Below, one piece after another: positions 23,352 through 31,690 of a DNA stretch of 38,181 bases (position 1 is the stretch's first letter; every line of letters begins with the position of its first letter). The notes beneath the pieces were generated by a model, which worked only from the letters and a program-made list of their open reading frames with translations, did no database searches and had not been told where the DNA came from. Both the position numbers and the translations under genes were made by a program. Source of the DNA: Candidatus Babelota bacterium (lineage in GTDB: Bacteria; Babelota; Babeliae; Babelales; JABDEC01); assembly GCA_013286795.1 (NCBI GenBank), contig JABDFA010000004.1, positions 75,213 to 113,393 on the forward strand, in the 5' to 3' direction.

Positions 23352-24026
23352 TTATACTAGATGTTGCATACGTTGAATAACGCGGCCGATAATCCTAAAA
23401 TGATCCTTACCGCGAATTAAAGCAATAGGCGGATGTTTTTGGTTTACCGATTCTAAAACTATAAAATCTTCAGTATACGCTACACGGCAAATCATTTTTA
23501 TCAATGTATCATTGCCATATTCAACTGCAGCTATATCACCAGAACGGGCCCAAATTTCAGGAGAGATAATTAGCTTATCTCCTTTGACAAATGTTGGAGC
23601 CATTAGGTTATTTTCAATAGCCAAAGCAAACATAGAGCTGTCATTGCTGTTTAAAACAGGTACAAAGACATCCTTAAATCCTGTTGTTATTTGCATAATT
23701 TGATTGTTGTAAGGTGATGGGTTTGAAGGCACATCTCCTACTACAGGAACTATTTGCACCTTTAATTCAACATCAGATTTTTCAGGCATACTGACATTCT
23801 TGTCAATATTATCTGTTCTTTGTCTGTTTTCAGCAAAAAGATCTACTGGGTTTACTTCAAAAGCATTAGCCAATTTTCTTAGAGAATCTTCGTTCCATCT
23901 ACGAGTTCCATTTTTAATATGGGTCAAGTAGCTTTCTGACATCCCTGTTTTTTCTGCTAAAACCTTTGTGGTCCAGCCTTTTTCTCTTAAAAGTTCTTTT
24001 ACACGTAACGCTGTTAAGCTTTTCAT
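23352..24026 (-). CDS. XRE-type repressor with inactive S24/LexA-like domain
   Basis: The 224-residue protein has an N-terminal helix-turn-helix (about 9-62; LAEKTGMSESYLTHIKNGTRRW) and a C-terminal LexA/CI-like peptidase fold (about 100-220). In active S24 proteins the nucleophile lies in G-D-S-M; here the aligned residues are NNLM, so the serine is Leu. The KGDKLII and SGDIAAVEYGNDTLIKM segments, including the general-base Lys, are kept. It should bind DNA and dimerise but not self-cleave, so it is probably not induced like LexA. GGAGGAATCA precedes the ATG. It is divergent from rnhB; the gap between them may hold its operator, but I see no convincing inverted repeat. Confidence 0.85.
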   Translation of the reverse strand: MKSLTALRVKELLREKGWTTKVLAEKTGMSESYLTHIKNGTRRWNEDSLRKLANAFEVNPVDLFAENRQRTDNIDKNVSMPEKSDVELKVQIVPVVGDVPSNPSPYNNQIMQITTGFKDVFVPVLNSNDSSMFALAIENNLMAPTFVKGDKLIISPEIWARSGDIAAVEYGNDTLIKMICRVAYTEDFIVLESVNQKHPPIALIRGKDHFRIIGRVIQRMQHLV

Positions 24027-24129
24027 TGATTCCTCCTACCATCTTTATTTAAAATGTGATAGATTTTTATAAATATTAATTATACAGCTTCCTATTTTCT
24101 AATTGTATACGAATTTTAAATCTTGTCAA

Positions 24130-24918
24130 ATGGAAAACAATCAGATAGTAAAATTGGATTATAACATTGCACCCAGAAAAGGTAGATATATAAAAATACC
24201 TAAAAACTTCTTTGAAAATAGGGAGTGGGCCAAGAATGAGCTTATTTGTGGTATAGATGAAGTTGGTAGGGGTTGTTTAGCTGGACCATTGGTGGTGGCA
24301 GCCGTTATTTTATTCCCTAATAGTCGCTTAAAAATGCTTAAGGATTCAAAAATATTAACTCAAGAAGAGTTGATCTCTATAGCGCCCCGAATCATTGAAA
24401 ATAGCTGGTTTTCTTATGGAATTATTAATAATACAGATATAGATAGATTCAATATATGGAATGGTACCTTAATTGCAATGAAGCAGGCTATTATGAACCT
24501 TTTTGCCATTTGTCCTAAATTGCCTTCTACAGTATTAGTAGATGCTCTCCCTGTAAGTCTTTCTAATACAATTTATAAAGACATAGAAATTCAATATTTT
24601 GCCAAAGGTGAATCTCTTTCAAAATCTATTGCAGCGGCATCTATAATTGCGAAAGTTAAAAGAGATAGTCTTATGGGGCTTTATGATTCTCCAATACCTA
24701 AATATAGTTTTGCAAAGCATAAAGGTTACGGTACGAGCATTCACAAAGAATCTTTATCTTTAAATGGTAGTTCAATTTTGCATAGAAAAAGTTATTTAAA
24801 AAAGTTTGATTATCTTTTTTTGCAAGATGACCCGACTTCGCCAAAAGCGGAGTTTATCCTGAGTTCATCGAAGGGCCGGGCAGGGCAAACTAGTATATTT
24901 AGTAGTAAGGATCTTTGA
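24130..24918 (+). CDS. rnhB: Ribonuclease HII with repeat-derived C-terminal tail
   Basis: RNase HII cuts the RNA strand of RNA-DNA hybrids and single ribonucleotides in DNA. From the ATG at 24130 (262 residues) the catalytic acids are D43 and E44 (GIDEVGRG), D138 (VDALP) and D179 (KVKRD), with AAASIIAKV, HKGYGT and the HRKS end of the core. A TTG at 24103 would add nine residues but is less likely. After the normal end (about residue 231) roughly 30 extra residues follow, about 20 of them encoded by a palindromic repeat (24831-24887). The stop overlaps the start of the next gene (TGATG), so the pair is coupled. Confidence 0.9.
   Translation: MENNQIVKLDYNIAPRKGRYIKIPKNFFENREWAKNELICGIDEVGRGCLAGPLVVAAVILFPNSRLKMLKDSKILTQEELISIAPRIIENSWFSYGIINNTDIDRFNIWNGTLIAMKQAIMNLFAICPKLPSTVLVDALPVSLSNTIYKDIEIQYFAKGESLSKSIAAASIIAKVKRDSLMGLYDSPIPKYSFAKHKGYGTSIHKESLSLNGSSILHRKSYLKKFDYLFLQDDPTSPKAEFILSSSKGRAGQTSIFSSKDL
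24831..24887 (+). repeat. Palindromic repeat fragment in frame at the 3' end of rnhB
   Basis: The sequence contains ACTTCGC-caaaa-GCGGAGT, TATCCTGAGTTCATCGAAGG and GGCCGGGCAGGG, blocks that match the CTTCG/CCTGAG/CGAAGG vocabulary of the other elements. It is GC-rich against an AT-rich gene and codes for the extra C-terminal residues of RNase HII. Confidence 0.7.
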
Positions 24919-25529
24919 TGACAAAGAAGCAGGATTTTTTTGGTGAAGTGGTAGAAAGCTCTTTGCAGGAGTGGGTAACACAAAGTTGGAATTGGGATAA
25001 GTTTCCGGAATTTGGATCAATAGTGACAGTAAAAAATGGCGAGATAGCTATTTTTGGTATAGTTTATCAAATTAAAACTGGGTCTATAGATTCTAATAGA
25101 CAGGCCTTCGCTTATCAGAAAACAGAAGAAGAGTTGATTAGAGAGCAGCCTCAAATTTTTGAGCTTTTAAAAACAAATTTTTCTTGTTTAGTATTGGGTT
25201 ATGAAGAAAATGATTGTTTTTTTAGCATGCTTGCCTCCAAGCCTCCGAAAATACATTCTTTTGTTCGTCAGGCTAGCTTAAAAGAAATTCAAAATATTTT
25301 TAAAACTACTCAATACTTACAGCTAATATTTAATAGTGCTGGGATCATATCAAATTTGGATGAGCTGCTAATTGTTTTAATAAAAAATTTAACAATTTTG
25401 AATGTAATAGATAAAAATAATTTTGAGGAGTTTATTCAATCTTTTGCTTTGTTAACAAGAAATGATTACTTTAGATTAAAGCTATTTATGCATAGAATTG
25501 GCCCAATATTACAATTAAATAATTTTTAA
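24918..25529 (+). CDS. Conserved protein with HAS-barrel-like N-terminus
   Basis: The 203-residue product has no signal or membrane segment. Residues about 33-100 (FGSIVTVKNGEIAIFGIVYQIKTGSID ... EEELIREQPQIFELLKTNFSCLVLGY) resemble the small beta-barrel found in HerA and ATP-synthase (HAS-barrel) proteins and in some conserved hypotheticals. The rest is helical. Without the HerA ATPase its function is unknown. The ATG overlaps the rnhB stop by one base, implying coexpression and perhaps a role in DNA or RNA metabolism (inference). Confidence 0.7.
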   Translation: MTKKQDFFGEVVESSLQEWVTQSWNWDKFPEFGSIVTVKNGEIAIFGIVYQIKTGSIDSNRQAFAYQKTEEELIREQPQIFELLKTNFSCLVLGYEENDCFFSMLASKPPKIHSFVRQASLKEIQNIFKTTQYLQLIFNSAGIISNLDELLIVLIKNLTILNVIDKNNFEEFIQSFALLTRNDYFRLKLFMHRIGPILQLNNF

Positions 25530-25572
25530 ATTGCACTTAAAAATTAAAAATTTGTTTTTTTAAAAAATCGTC

Positions 25573-25705
25573 TTGACATAGTAGTATCTAATTGTTAACA
25601 TCAACCCATAGAAAAAGTTAACAAAGTCCCTAAACGAACAATGTCTTGAACATTGTTCACCCCCTATCCCTTCAGCTTGTTCTAAGTTGAAGGGATTAAT
25701 TTTTG
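25573..25705 (+). ncRNA. Candidate small RNA with two hairpins
   Basis: A promoter-like pair, TTGACA (25573-25578) and TAACAT (25596-25601) with 17 bases between, has no plus-strand gene behind it for over 800 bases. Downstream lie a perfect 9-bp hairpin GAACAATGT-cttga-ACATTGTTC (25636-25658) and a second hairpin ATCCCTTCAGCTT / AAGTTGAAGGGAT (25666-25696) ending in TAATTTTTG, which looks like an intrinsic terminator. A transcript would be about 95 bases. No known RNA family is recognised. The hairpins may instead be only the terminator region between convergent genes. Confidence 0.3.
25666..25696. terminator. Hairpin between convergent genes
   Basis: ATCCCTTCA and TGAAGGGAT form a 9-bp stem that extends by further pairs around a small loop. 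It lies 20 bases past the stop of the ankyrin gene at 25717 (minus). The T run (TAATTTTTG) is on the plus-strand side. Confidence 0.6.
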
Positions 25706-25716
25706 AAAGATTATTT

Positions 25717-26265
25717 TCATTCTGGATAAGCATATTCATGAACTATTTCTGTCAGTTCAGGAAGTAAATTTGTATTTTCAGTAACTTCTTTAATAAAATT
25801 TTTAAAAGTTTGTTTTCTTTTTTCTTTTTCACTTTCTAATATTTCTACTATATCTTTAAAATCTTTTTTGTTGGCTATATCTAGAGCAGTTTTGCCAGGT
25901 AGATCCACTGGATGGTTTAGATATGCTCCGGCAACAAGTAGAGCCTCAACTACATCTTTCTTTCCACGTGAAGTTGCTAATCTTAAGGGTGTAATATTTC
26001 CAACGCCTGGAACGTTAGGATCAGCGCCAGCGGCTAATAAGTTTTTAACAGCTTCATCCCCATCTTTAAGGCTAATTACGTACAACAGAGGTGTTAGGCC
26101 ATGAACTCTTATATTTAAATCAATATTGGGATTCTTGAGATAGTCCATATTGCCTAATTTTGCTTGCCTGTACATTTCATTAAAGTTTGGATTTGCTTTT
26201 ACTAAGTTTTGGGTTAATGCGATATATAAAATTAAAATTGTTATAAGAATTTGTTTTGAGTTCAT
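25717..26265 (-). CDS. Secreted ankyrin-repeat protein ending in an F-box-like motif
   Basis: From the ATG at 26265 the product is 182 residues; GGAGG lies four bases upstream, and an earlier in-frame start would overlap that site. A signal sequence (MNSKQILITILILYIALTQNLVKA) is followed by about four ankyrin repeats (HGLTPLLYVISLKDGDEAVKN, GADPNVPGVGNITPLRLATS, GAYLNHPVDLPGKTALDIAN). The last 17 residues contain LLPELTEIVHEYAYPE, where both the F-box-like helix and the first residues of the YPED motif are visible just before the stop. This links the short C-terminal motif of the 4409 product to the longer YPED domain. Confidence 0.85.
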   Translation of the reverse strand: MNSKQILITILILYIALTQNLVKANPNFNEMYRQAKLGNMDYLKNPNIDLNIRVHGLTPLLYVISLKDGDEAVKNLLAAGADPNVPGVGNITPLRLATSRGKKDVVEALLVAGAYLNHPVDLPGKTALDIANKKDFKDIVEILESEKEKRKQTFKNFIKEVTENTNLLPELTEIVHEYAYPE

Positions 26266-26434
26266 TAGGCCTCCATTTTTTAAAGACAAATTTAATTAAT
26301 TAAATCTTATCAAATTTGAACTTATATAGTCAATATATATTTTCAGATAGAACTTTATTCTTATAATATCGACTAATTAAAATCTTTAGATATACTGTCA
26401 ATTATATTTTTACAACTTAATTACAGGAACACAC

Positions 26435-27691
26435 ATGAAGTTTATAAAATTATTATTACTTATGTCTTTGACTCATTTTTATATTCATTCAATGCAGGAG
26501 GTAAAAGAAAAAGGAAAAGGAACAACTAAAGTTAAAAAAAACCTTTATCAAGACAAACACAAATATAATATAGAGTATGAGCAGCTTAAAAAATTGCCCA
26601 GAGTATTATTTCCCGAAATATTTTCTTATTTATTAAATGAGTTAAATTTTGCTTTTGAATACACCTTGCTATATGATGCTCCCTATGCTGCATTAAGTCG
26701 TGATGGTAAATTTACAATTACCAGCGATAAAGGGATAACAAAAATATATGATATAAAAACTGGTGTTCTCAAATATGAACTCAATAAATTTCATGACCCA
26801 TTTAGAGTAGTAATTAGCTCTGATGAGAAATATGCTGTAGCTAGTTCTGGAAGAATATCAGCAACAATACATAATTTAAAAACAGGTTTTCCTTTGCGAG
26901 AGCTTCATCAAGATGGTTATTTTAATGCACTGACAATAAGTCCTGCTGATAGTTATGTTATTAGTGGATCTTTGGGAGAACATTTGAGAATATGGGATAT
27001 CAAAACGGGTGTTCTTGAAAAAACTCTTATTCTTAATCGGGCTGACGGTTGGTATTCAATAGCAATAAGCCCAAACAATAAATATGTTGTTGCAGATTTT
27101 GAAAAAACAGTACATGTATGGGATTTAGAAACTAATACTCTTAAAAATATACTTAATAACCATGATGATTTTATTCGTTCGATAGTGATAAGTCCAGATA
27201 ATAAATATGTTGTTACTGGTTCTGATGATGAAACTGCAAATATATGGGACTTTGAATCTGGTGAACTTCTATATACACTTTATCATAATGGTAGTGTTCG
27301 TTCAGTAGCAATAAGTCCTGATAATAAATATGTTATTACCGGCTCCTTTGATACAACGGCAAAAATATGGAGTATGCAAACTGGAGCTCTTTTGTATACA
27401 ATTAAGCATAATTATAAAGTTGATTCAGTAGCAATGAGTCCAGATGGTAAACATGCAATAAGTCTTGATAATACATGGAAAATTGAAGATGATAAAAAAA
27501 GAACAAAAATATTCATAATGCCCCAAGAACAATTAAAAACCATTCGTGCATTATCTCCTGGCCAACTAGCTTTAATGTTATATATCTGCAGTCTTAAAAA
27601 AATAGATCCCGAAGATGTTGTGAGATTAAATAGTAATCTAAAAAAAATATTTGAATCATTGCCTGAATTTATGCGAGAAAGTTTGAAGTAA
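26435..27691 (+). CDS. Secreted WD40 propeller protein with N-terminal F-box-like motif
   Basis: The 418-residue protein has a signal sequence (MKFIKLLLLMSLTHFYIHS), a Lys-rich linker, then KLPRVLFPEIFSYLLNEL (about 53-70), which resembles an F-box. Seven WD40 blades follow (about 75-365), each ending in a variant of IWDxxTG (IYDIKTG, IHNLKTG, IWDIKTG, VWDLETN, IWDFESG, IWSMQTG, IFIMPQE), enough for a closed propeller. Blades 4-6 have almost identical SPDNKYVVTGS strands, suggesting recent internal duplication. The C-terminal 50 residues are helical. F-box plus WD40 is the layout of eukaryotic substrate receptors of SCF ubiquitin ligases; the similarity is by pattern only. Confidence 0.85.
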   Translation: MKFIKLLLLMSLTHFYIHSMQEVKEKGKGTTKVKKNLYQDKHKYNIEYEQLKKLPRVLFPEIFSYLLNELNFAFEYTLLYDAPYAALSRDGKFTITSDKGITKIYDIKTGVLKYELNKFHDPFRVVISSDEKYAVASSGRISATIHNLKTGFPLRELHQDGYFNALTISPADSYVISGSLGEHLRIWDIKTGVLEKTLILNRADGWYSIAISPNNKYVVADFEKTVHVWDLETNTLKNILNNHDDFIRSIVISPDNKYVVTGSDDETANIWDFESGELLYTLYHNGSVRSVAISPDNKYVITGSFDTTAKIWSMQTGALLYTIKHNYKVDSVAMSPDGKHAISLDNTWKIEDDKKRTKIFIMPQEQLKTIRALSPGQLALMLYICSLKKIDPEDVVRLNSNLKKIFESLPEFMRESLK

Positions 27692-27695
27692 AACT

Positions 27696-27857
27696 TTCGT
27701 TCATGGTTCGTCCTTCGACTTCGTTCCGAATTGTGCTTATGCACAATTCGTCACTTCCCTCAGGATGACCGGAAAACCTCACCCAGTCATGCTGCCTGCC
27801 CGTCGAAGCTCGAAGAGCGAAGTCGGGAGCAACGTCGAAGCATCACCACAAACAGGT
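27696..27857. repeat. Palindromic interspersed repeat, type B, second copy
   Basis: It starts five bases after the WD40 stop and ends before the 3' end of pilQ. Blocks ATGGTTCGTCCTTCGACTTC, CTCAGGATGACCGGAAAAC, CAGTCATGCTG and GTCGAAGCATCACCAC match 16030-16151 in inverted orientation. It carries an extra perfect hairpin CGAATTGTGC-ttat-GCACAATTCG (27727-27750). Confidence 0.8.
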
Positions 27858-27904
27858 TTTCAAAAAATTATATTTGGATTTTGGGAGAAGCTTATGGTAA
27901 TTTT

Positions 27905-29440
27905 TTAGCATTCTTCCAGAATAGTGGGTGTGATAAAGACATACTGCTCAAATTCTCGTTTTGCATGAGCAGTGCCGGTAAAAAAGAATTTGCCTATAAT
28001 TGGAATTCTACTAAGAAATGGAACGCTATTTATACCTTCTCTGTCATCATAAACAGTCAAGCCACCAATAACGACAGTCTGGCCGTTTTGAAGACTAACT
28101 TTATTTCTAACTCTTATAATATCAATTACAGGGGGATCAGTCATAATGCCACGTTCATTTGTTTGAGTTCTTCCACTGACAAACTCAGATTCTTCAAGAA
28201 ATATTTCAAGTTTTACAGTTTTCTTATCAGCACTTACGGTAGGAAAAACTTCAAGTGAAATACCGATATCTTGATAATTTAAAGAAGTAACATCAAATAA
28301 AGCACCTGCTGCTAAAACATCCCCTAATCTACCTGTTTGAATTGGCAATTTTTTACCAATTAATATTTTTGCAGTCTCATTATCATTTGTTACAACAGAA
28401 GGTCGAGAAACTATTTTTGCCTTAGACTCAACCTCTGCAGCATTTAATACTAAATTCAAGCGTCTTAAATTTAAATCTTTTCCTCCAAAAACGAATGGAA
28501 TTTTTACCATGGTATCACTTGTGGGTTTTAAATTTGCAGCTTGAGCAAAATGAAATTGTCGTGTAAATAAATTTAAAGCAAAATGGAACGGATTTACCAA
28601 AAGATCCTCATTGTTAGGAAAATCACTTTTTGTTGGTGTAGGAAAATCTGCAAGGGTACCACCAAGGCCAATAAAATTAAATGCTTGTTTAGCGCATTTC
28701 AAAGTATCTAATCTATTGTAAATTCCTGACCAATTTATACCAAAATCAAAATTATAATTTTTCTCACAAAAGACGATAATAGCATCGATTCTAACCTGTG
28801 TTATAGGGATATCTAGTTCTTTTAGAAAACATTTAAATTCTTCTATATATGATTCATTTCCACGTAAGAATATTTTTTTTCTATCAGGGTCTATTATTAA
28901 AGTAGAGTTTCCTTTATTATCTTTGCCGATAATATTGTGCCAGGTCTTTTCAGCCAATTCTTTAAATTTTTCATTTGGTTGAACATTGTTAAGATAAAAT
29001 ACTCTATTGGTAAGATTATTTTCCAAAACTTGCTTTATATGTTTTTCTGCATTTTGTTTAGTCATGATTTTCCATACATTCATATCTTTAATTAAAGCTA
29101 ATTCTGGATCATTGTTTTTACAGACAAATTTTAATATATGTCCTACTGTTGAATTTTTAAAATTGATTTTTCCTATATCACCCTTTACATTGTCTTCTAT
29201 TATAAAATTAAGATCAGAGCTTAATGCGATAAGTTCAATTATGTCTTGAACTTTTGTGGGCCTGGATTTTATTGTAATTTTTTTGTTGAGTTGAGGATCA
29301 TTAAATGTTTCAGATAAAATTTTTTCTACATCCAAAATATTTTTATAGCATGTATTGAAGCTATTTTCTAGATCGCAATTTACTGTTATTTTGAAAATAG
29401 ACAAAAATATTATCATATTATGTAGATAGCTTTTCTTCAT
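27905..29440 (-). CDS. pilQ: PilQ-like outer-membrane secretin
   Basis: The 511-residue protein has a signal sequence (MKKSYLHNMIIFLSIFKITVNC), an N0/STN-like domain (about 50-125), an N1-type domain (about 145-225) and the secretin core: VRIDAIIVFCEKNYNFDFGINW, VSRPSVVTNDNETAKILIGKKLPI, VSLQNGQTVVIGGL and VPFLSRIPIIGKFFF, ending FEQYVFITPTIL. It should form the outer-membrane ring for a type IV pilus or a related secretion machine. It lacks the AMIN domains of longer PilQ proteins. It is last in the operon M23-pilO-pilP-pilQ. A type II secretin role is the alternative. Confidence 0.9.
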   Translation of the reverse strand: MKKSYLHNMIIFLSIFKITVNCDLENSFNTCYKNILDVEKILSETFNDPQLNKKITIKSRPTKVQDIIELIALSSDLNFIIEDNVKGDIGKINFKNSTVGHILKFVCKNNDPELALIKDMNVWKIMTKQNAEKHIKQVLENNLTNRVFYLNNVQPNEKFKELAEKTWHNIIGKDNKGNSTLIIDPDRKKIFLRGNESYIEEFKCFLKELDIPITQVRIDAIIVFCEKNYNFDFGINWSGIYNRLDTLKCAKQAFNFIGLGGTLADFPTPTKSDFPNNEDLLVNPFHFALNLFTRQFHFAQAANLKPTSDTMVKIPFVFGGKDLNLRRLNLVLNAAEVESKAKIVSRPSVVTNDNETAKILIGKKLPIQTGRLGDVLAAGALFDVTSLNYQDIGISLEVFPTVSADKKTVKLEIFLEESEFVSGRTQTNERGIMTDPPVIDIIRVRNKVSLQNGQTVVIGGLTVYDDREGINSVPFLSRIPIIGKFFFTGTAHAKREFEQYVFITPTILEEC

Positions 29441-29463
29441 ATACTCTCTTTTTTTTAAAAAGT

Positions 29464-29754
29464 TTAACCGTCTAAAGTGTATGTTTCATTTTGGTTAGTT
29501 GCTATATTATGCAATATAATAAATTGGTCGTTTAATTCAGTTAGCTGCCATTTTTCAAACACTTTTTCATCTAGGTTTGCTATGGTTATTTCATCTGCAA
29601 AATTTATAAGTGCAGCTTTTTTACCATTAATTTCTACCAAAGCATTTAAGACTATATTATTTTTACATTTAGATTTTGAAAATGGATCACGAATTTTACT
29701 ATAAGAGTTAAACATAATAATAAAAACATAAAAATTAAAAATTTTAATTCTCAT
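29464..29754 (-). CDS. pilP: PilP-like pilus assembly protein
   Basis: A 96-residue protein with an N-terminal hydrophobic segment (IKIFNFYVFIIMFNS) and a short beta-rich domain (LNALVEINGKKAALINFADEI ... WQLTELNDQFIILHN). This fits a minimal PilP/GspC homology domain, which links inner-membrane PilNO to the secretin. The first Cys is not in a lipobox, unlike many PilP proteins. Assignment rests on size, fold pattern and position between pilO-like and pilQ; it overlaps pilO by 11 bases. Confidence 0.6.
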   Translation of the reverse strand: MRIKIFNFYVFIIMFNSYSKIRDPFSKSKCKNNIVLNALVEINGKKAALINFADEITIANLDEKVFEKWQLTELNDQFIILHNIATNQNETYTLDG

Positions 29755-30253
29755 AAAAGTTATATAAAATATTTATTTGAATAACATCATCTTTAATTTG
29801 TTCCATTGTAAAATTCTCAAGTTGTACGGGTATATTTGAGAGACTTAGTTTTTCTAAAAAATTATAAATCTGTTCAAATTTTCCTTGAATACAAAAATTT
29901 ACAAAATTTGATTTTTCTTCTAAACATGAAATAATTTTTAAATTGTATAATTTCACCAATTTAATTATATGATTAAGTTTGCAATCAATTTCAAAAATTT
30001 GTTGTGCTTTGGTCTTTAACTTATTTATTTTTTCAAAACTGTTATTGGATTCGTCTAATAAATTAATTTTAAGGGATTGTTTCTGATTTAGCTCTTGTAT
30101 ATCGATCATCAATCTATTCTGAGTATTTGATAATTTTGAATAAATTAAAAAAAACCAAAACGCACAACATAATATAAAAACTAATAACGTAAAAGAATAT
30201 TTAGTTAAGTTACTTTCGTTTACAAAAAATGTGTAAATACGATTAGAAATCAT
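29744..30253 (-). CDS. pilO: PilO-like pilus assembly protein
   Basis: The 169-residue protein has one transmembrane helix (about 18-40, TKYSFTLLVFILCCAFWFFLIY), a coiled coil (about 42-85), and a C-terminal ferredoxin-like domain (LKIISCLEEKSNFVNFCIQGKFEQIYNFLEKLSL) as in PilO. It would pair with the PilN-like protein encoded at 6976-7527. It overlaps both neighbours by 11 bases. Confidence 0.7.
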   Translation of the reverse strand: MISNRIYTFFVNESNLTKYSFTLLVFILCCAFWFFLIYSKLSNTQNRLMIDIQELNQKQSLKINLLDESNNSFEKINKLKTKAQQIFEIDCKLNHIIKLVKLYNLKIISCLEEKSNFVNFCIQGKFEQIYNFLEKLSLSNIPVQLENFTMEQIKDDVIQINILYNFYEN

Positions 30254-31454
30254 ATTTTGTCCATTGCATAGGGTCCACCGGTATGTTGTTTATACGCATT
30301 TCCCAATGCAGATGGTAACCTGTTGCATATCCTGTTTTACCCATTGTTCCTACCGGATTTCCTCTTTTAACTTTATCACCAACATTTATATTAGCAAAAT
30401 TATCTAAATGGAAAAGTAAAGTAAATATGCCCAATCCATGGTCAATAACTATAGTATTACCACTAGAGGCATACCTGTTTTTTACAACAACTATTCCGTC
30501 TTGAGGGGCCCATACCACAGTTTTTGGTACACCCGCTAAATCGATAGCTTTGTGCATATAACAACCTTTTTCTTGAGTTATTCTTTTAGTTCCAAAACCA
30601 CATGAAATTCTACTCATATCTATAGGTATATAAAATTCACCACCTTGCCATAATTTTTGTTTGGGTGATTTTTTATATAAATCTTCAAGCTCAGCCTCTA
30701 GAAGTTGTTGTTTGTTGCTGACTTCTTCTTCCATTTTTATTTGTTCTTTGCTTACACTCAAGATCTGTTTTTTAAATGGATAGGGCATAACTTGAAGCTT
30801 GCTATTTAAAGTAATATAATTTCCTGTTTTATCTAAAACTTCAATTGTTAATGGATATTCATTAGGGATCTCTTCGCAGGGTACTGGAATAAAGCATTCA
30901 TAAATTAAAGAAGATTGCGATTCAGGGATACATTCATAAGTTTTTGCAAAAATATTTATTTTAGCTTCTTTTATTTCTTTGTTTGATTGAAACTGTATGT
31001 GTAATGTAGCTCCTTGAAAAACTTTGAATTCAGTTGCAGGTCTGACAAAAGCTGCTTGTAAAGGCGTGTTGTCTATGACAAAAGCATACTCTTGAACTGT
31101 TGTATTTTTTTTATATGAACCATCAGTGATTTGAATTTTTAATTTATGTCTTCCATTTGGTAATGATTTACCTGGTACTGGAAGTTGATATTCAAATTCT
31201 TTTTTATTAATTTTAAATTTATTCACTATAGAATTATCATCAAGCCAGATTGATATATCTGCTACTTTATAATCATCTTTGCCTTTTACCAGAAATTGTA
31301 AATCTCCTGAATAAAATCCATTATCGCTAAGCCCATTTACTGTTATTTGTGGATAACTTGCATCTAAAAAATAGCTATATAAACGTGATCCTATCCAAAT
31401 AAAAAAAAGTAAAAAAAATAAAATAATTGATATATTTCTAGTGCGGTTCAACAT
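30243..31454 (-). CDS. M23 family metallopeptidase (LytM-type), membrane-anchored
   Basis: 403 residues. An N-terminal membrane helix (about 9-28) is followed by two Ig-like or bacterial cadherin-like beta domains (about 35-220), a coiled coil (235-265) and a C-terminal M23 domain. The metal and catalytic residues are present: HKAID (H301, D305), LFHLD (H349) and YHLHW (H381, H383). M23 enzymes cut peptide cross-links in peptidoglycan. As the first gene of the pilO-pilP-pilQ operon it probably opens the wall for the pilus or secretin. GGAG lies seven bases upstream of the ATG. Whether the wall cut is its own or that of ingested bacteria is unknown. Confidence 0.9.
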   Translation of the reverse strand: MLNRTRNISIILFFLLFFIWIGSRLYSYFLDASYPQITVNGLSDNGFYSGDLQFLVKGKDDYKVADISIWLDDNSIVNKFKINKKEFEYQLPVPGKSLPNGRHKLKIQITDGSYKKNTTVQEYAFVIDNTPLQAAFVRPATEFKVFQGATLHIQFQSNKEIKEAKINIFAKTYECIPESQSSLIYECFIPVPCEEIPNEYPLTIEVLDKTGNYITLNSKLQVMPYPFKKQILSVSKEQIKMEEEVSNKQQLLEAELEDLYKKSPKQKLWQGGEFYIPIDMSRISCGFGTKRITQEKGCYMHKAIDLAGVPKTVVWAPQDGIVVVKNRYASSGNTIVIDHGLGIFTLLFHLDNFANINVGDKVKRGNPVGTMGKTGYATGYHLHWEMRINNIPVDPMQWTKYDF

Positions 31455-31690
31455 TTGAAGCTCCGGAAGTTTTTTTAATTATCTATTTCATGATTTAACA
31501 GTTTACAGAATAGAACTTTTTGTCAAAAACGTAAATATGAATTTTAAAAGGCTTCCCTCTCCCCGGTCACCCTGAGCGAAGCACGTAGTGCGAAGTCGAA
31601 TGGGTTTCCTAGATATTTATTAGTGGATTGATATAAAAATACCTATTTACAGGTATGATTTTAATATTTTTTAAAAAATTAACAATAGTA
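31455..31690. other. Intergenic region with a degenerate palindromic repeat
   Basis: Part of the 339-base gap between the M23 gene and the small gene at 31794. A degenerate repeat lies at about 31560-31602 (CCCCGGTCACCCTGAGCGAA, GCAC-gta-GTGC hairpin, CGAAGTCGAA), flanked by AT-rich DNA. No gene is seen. Confidence 0.6.

Noticed and set aside
24027-24129. Operator for the S24-like regulator
   Set aside because: AATTGTATACGAATT near 24101 is partly symmetric, but in such AT-rich DNA this is not enough to call a binding site.
27731-28258. Plus-strand frame of 175 codons beginning in the repeat
   Set aside because: Most of it is antisense to the conserved secretin core of pilQ, whose protein motifs are unmistakable.
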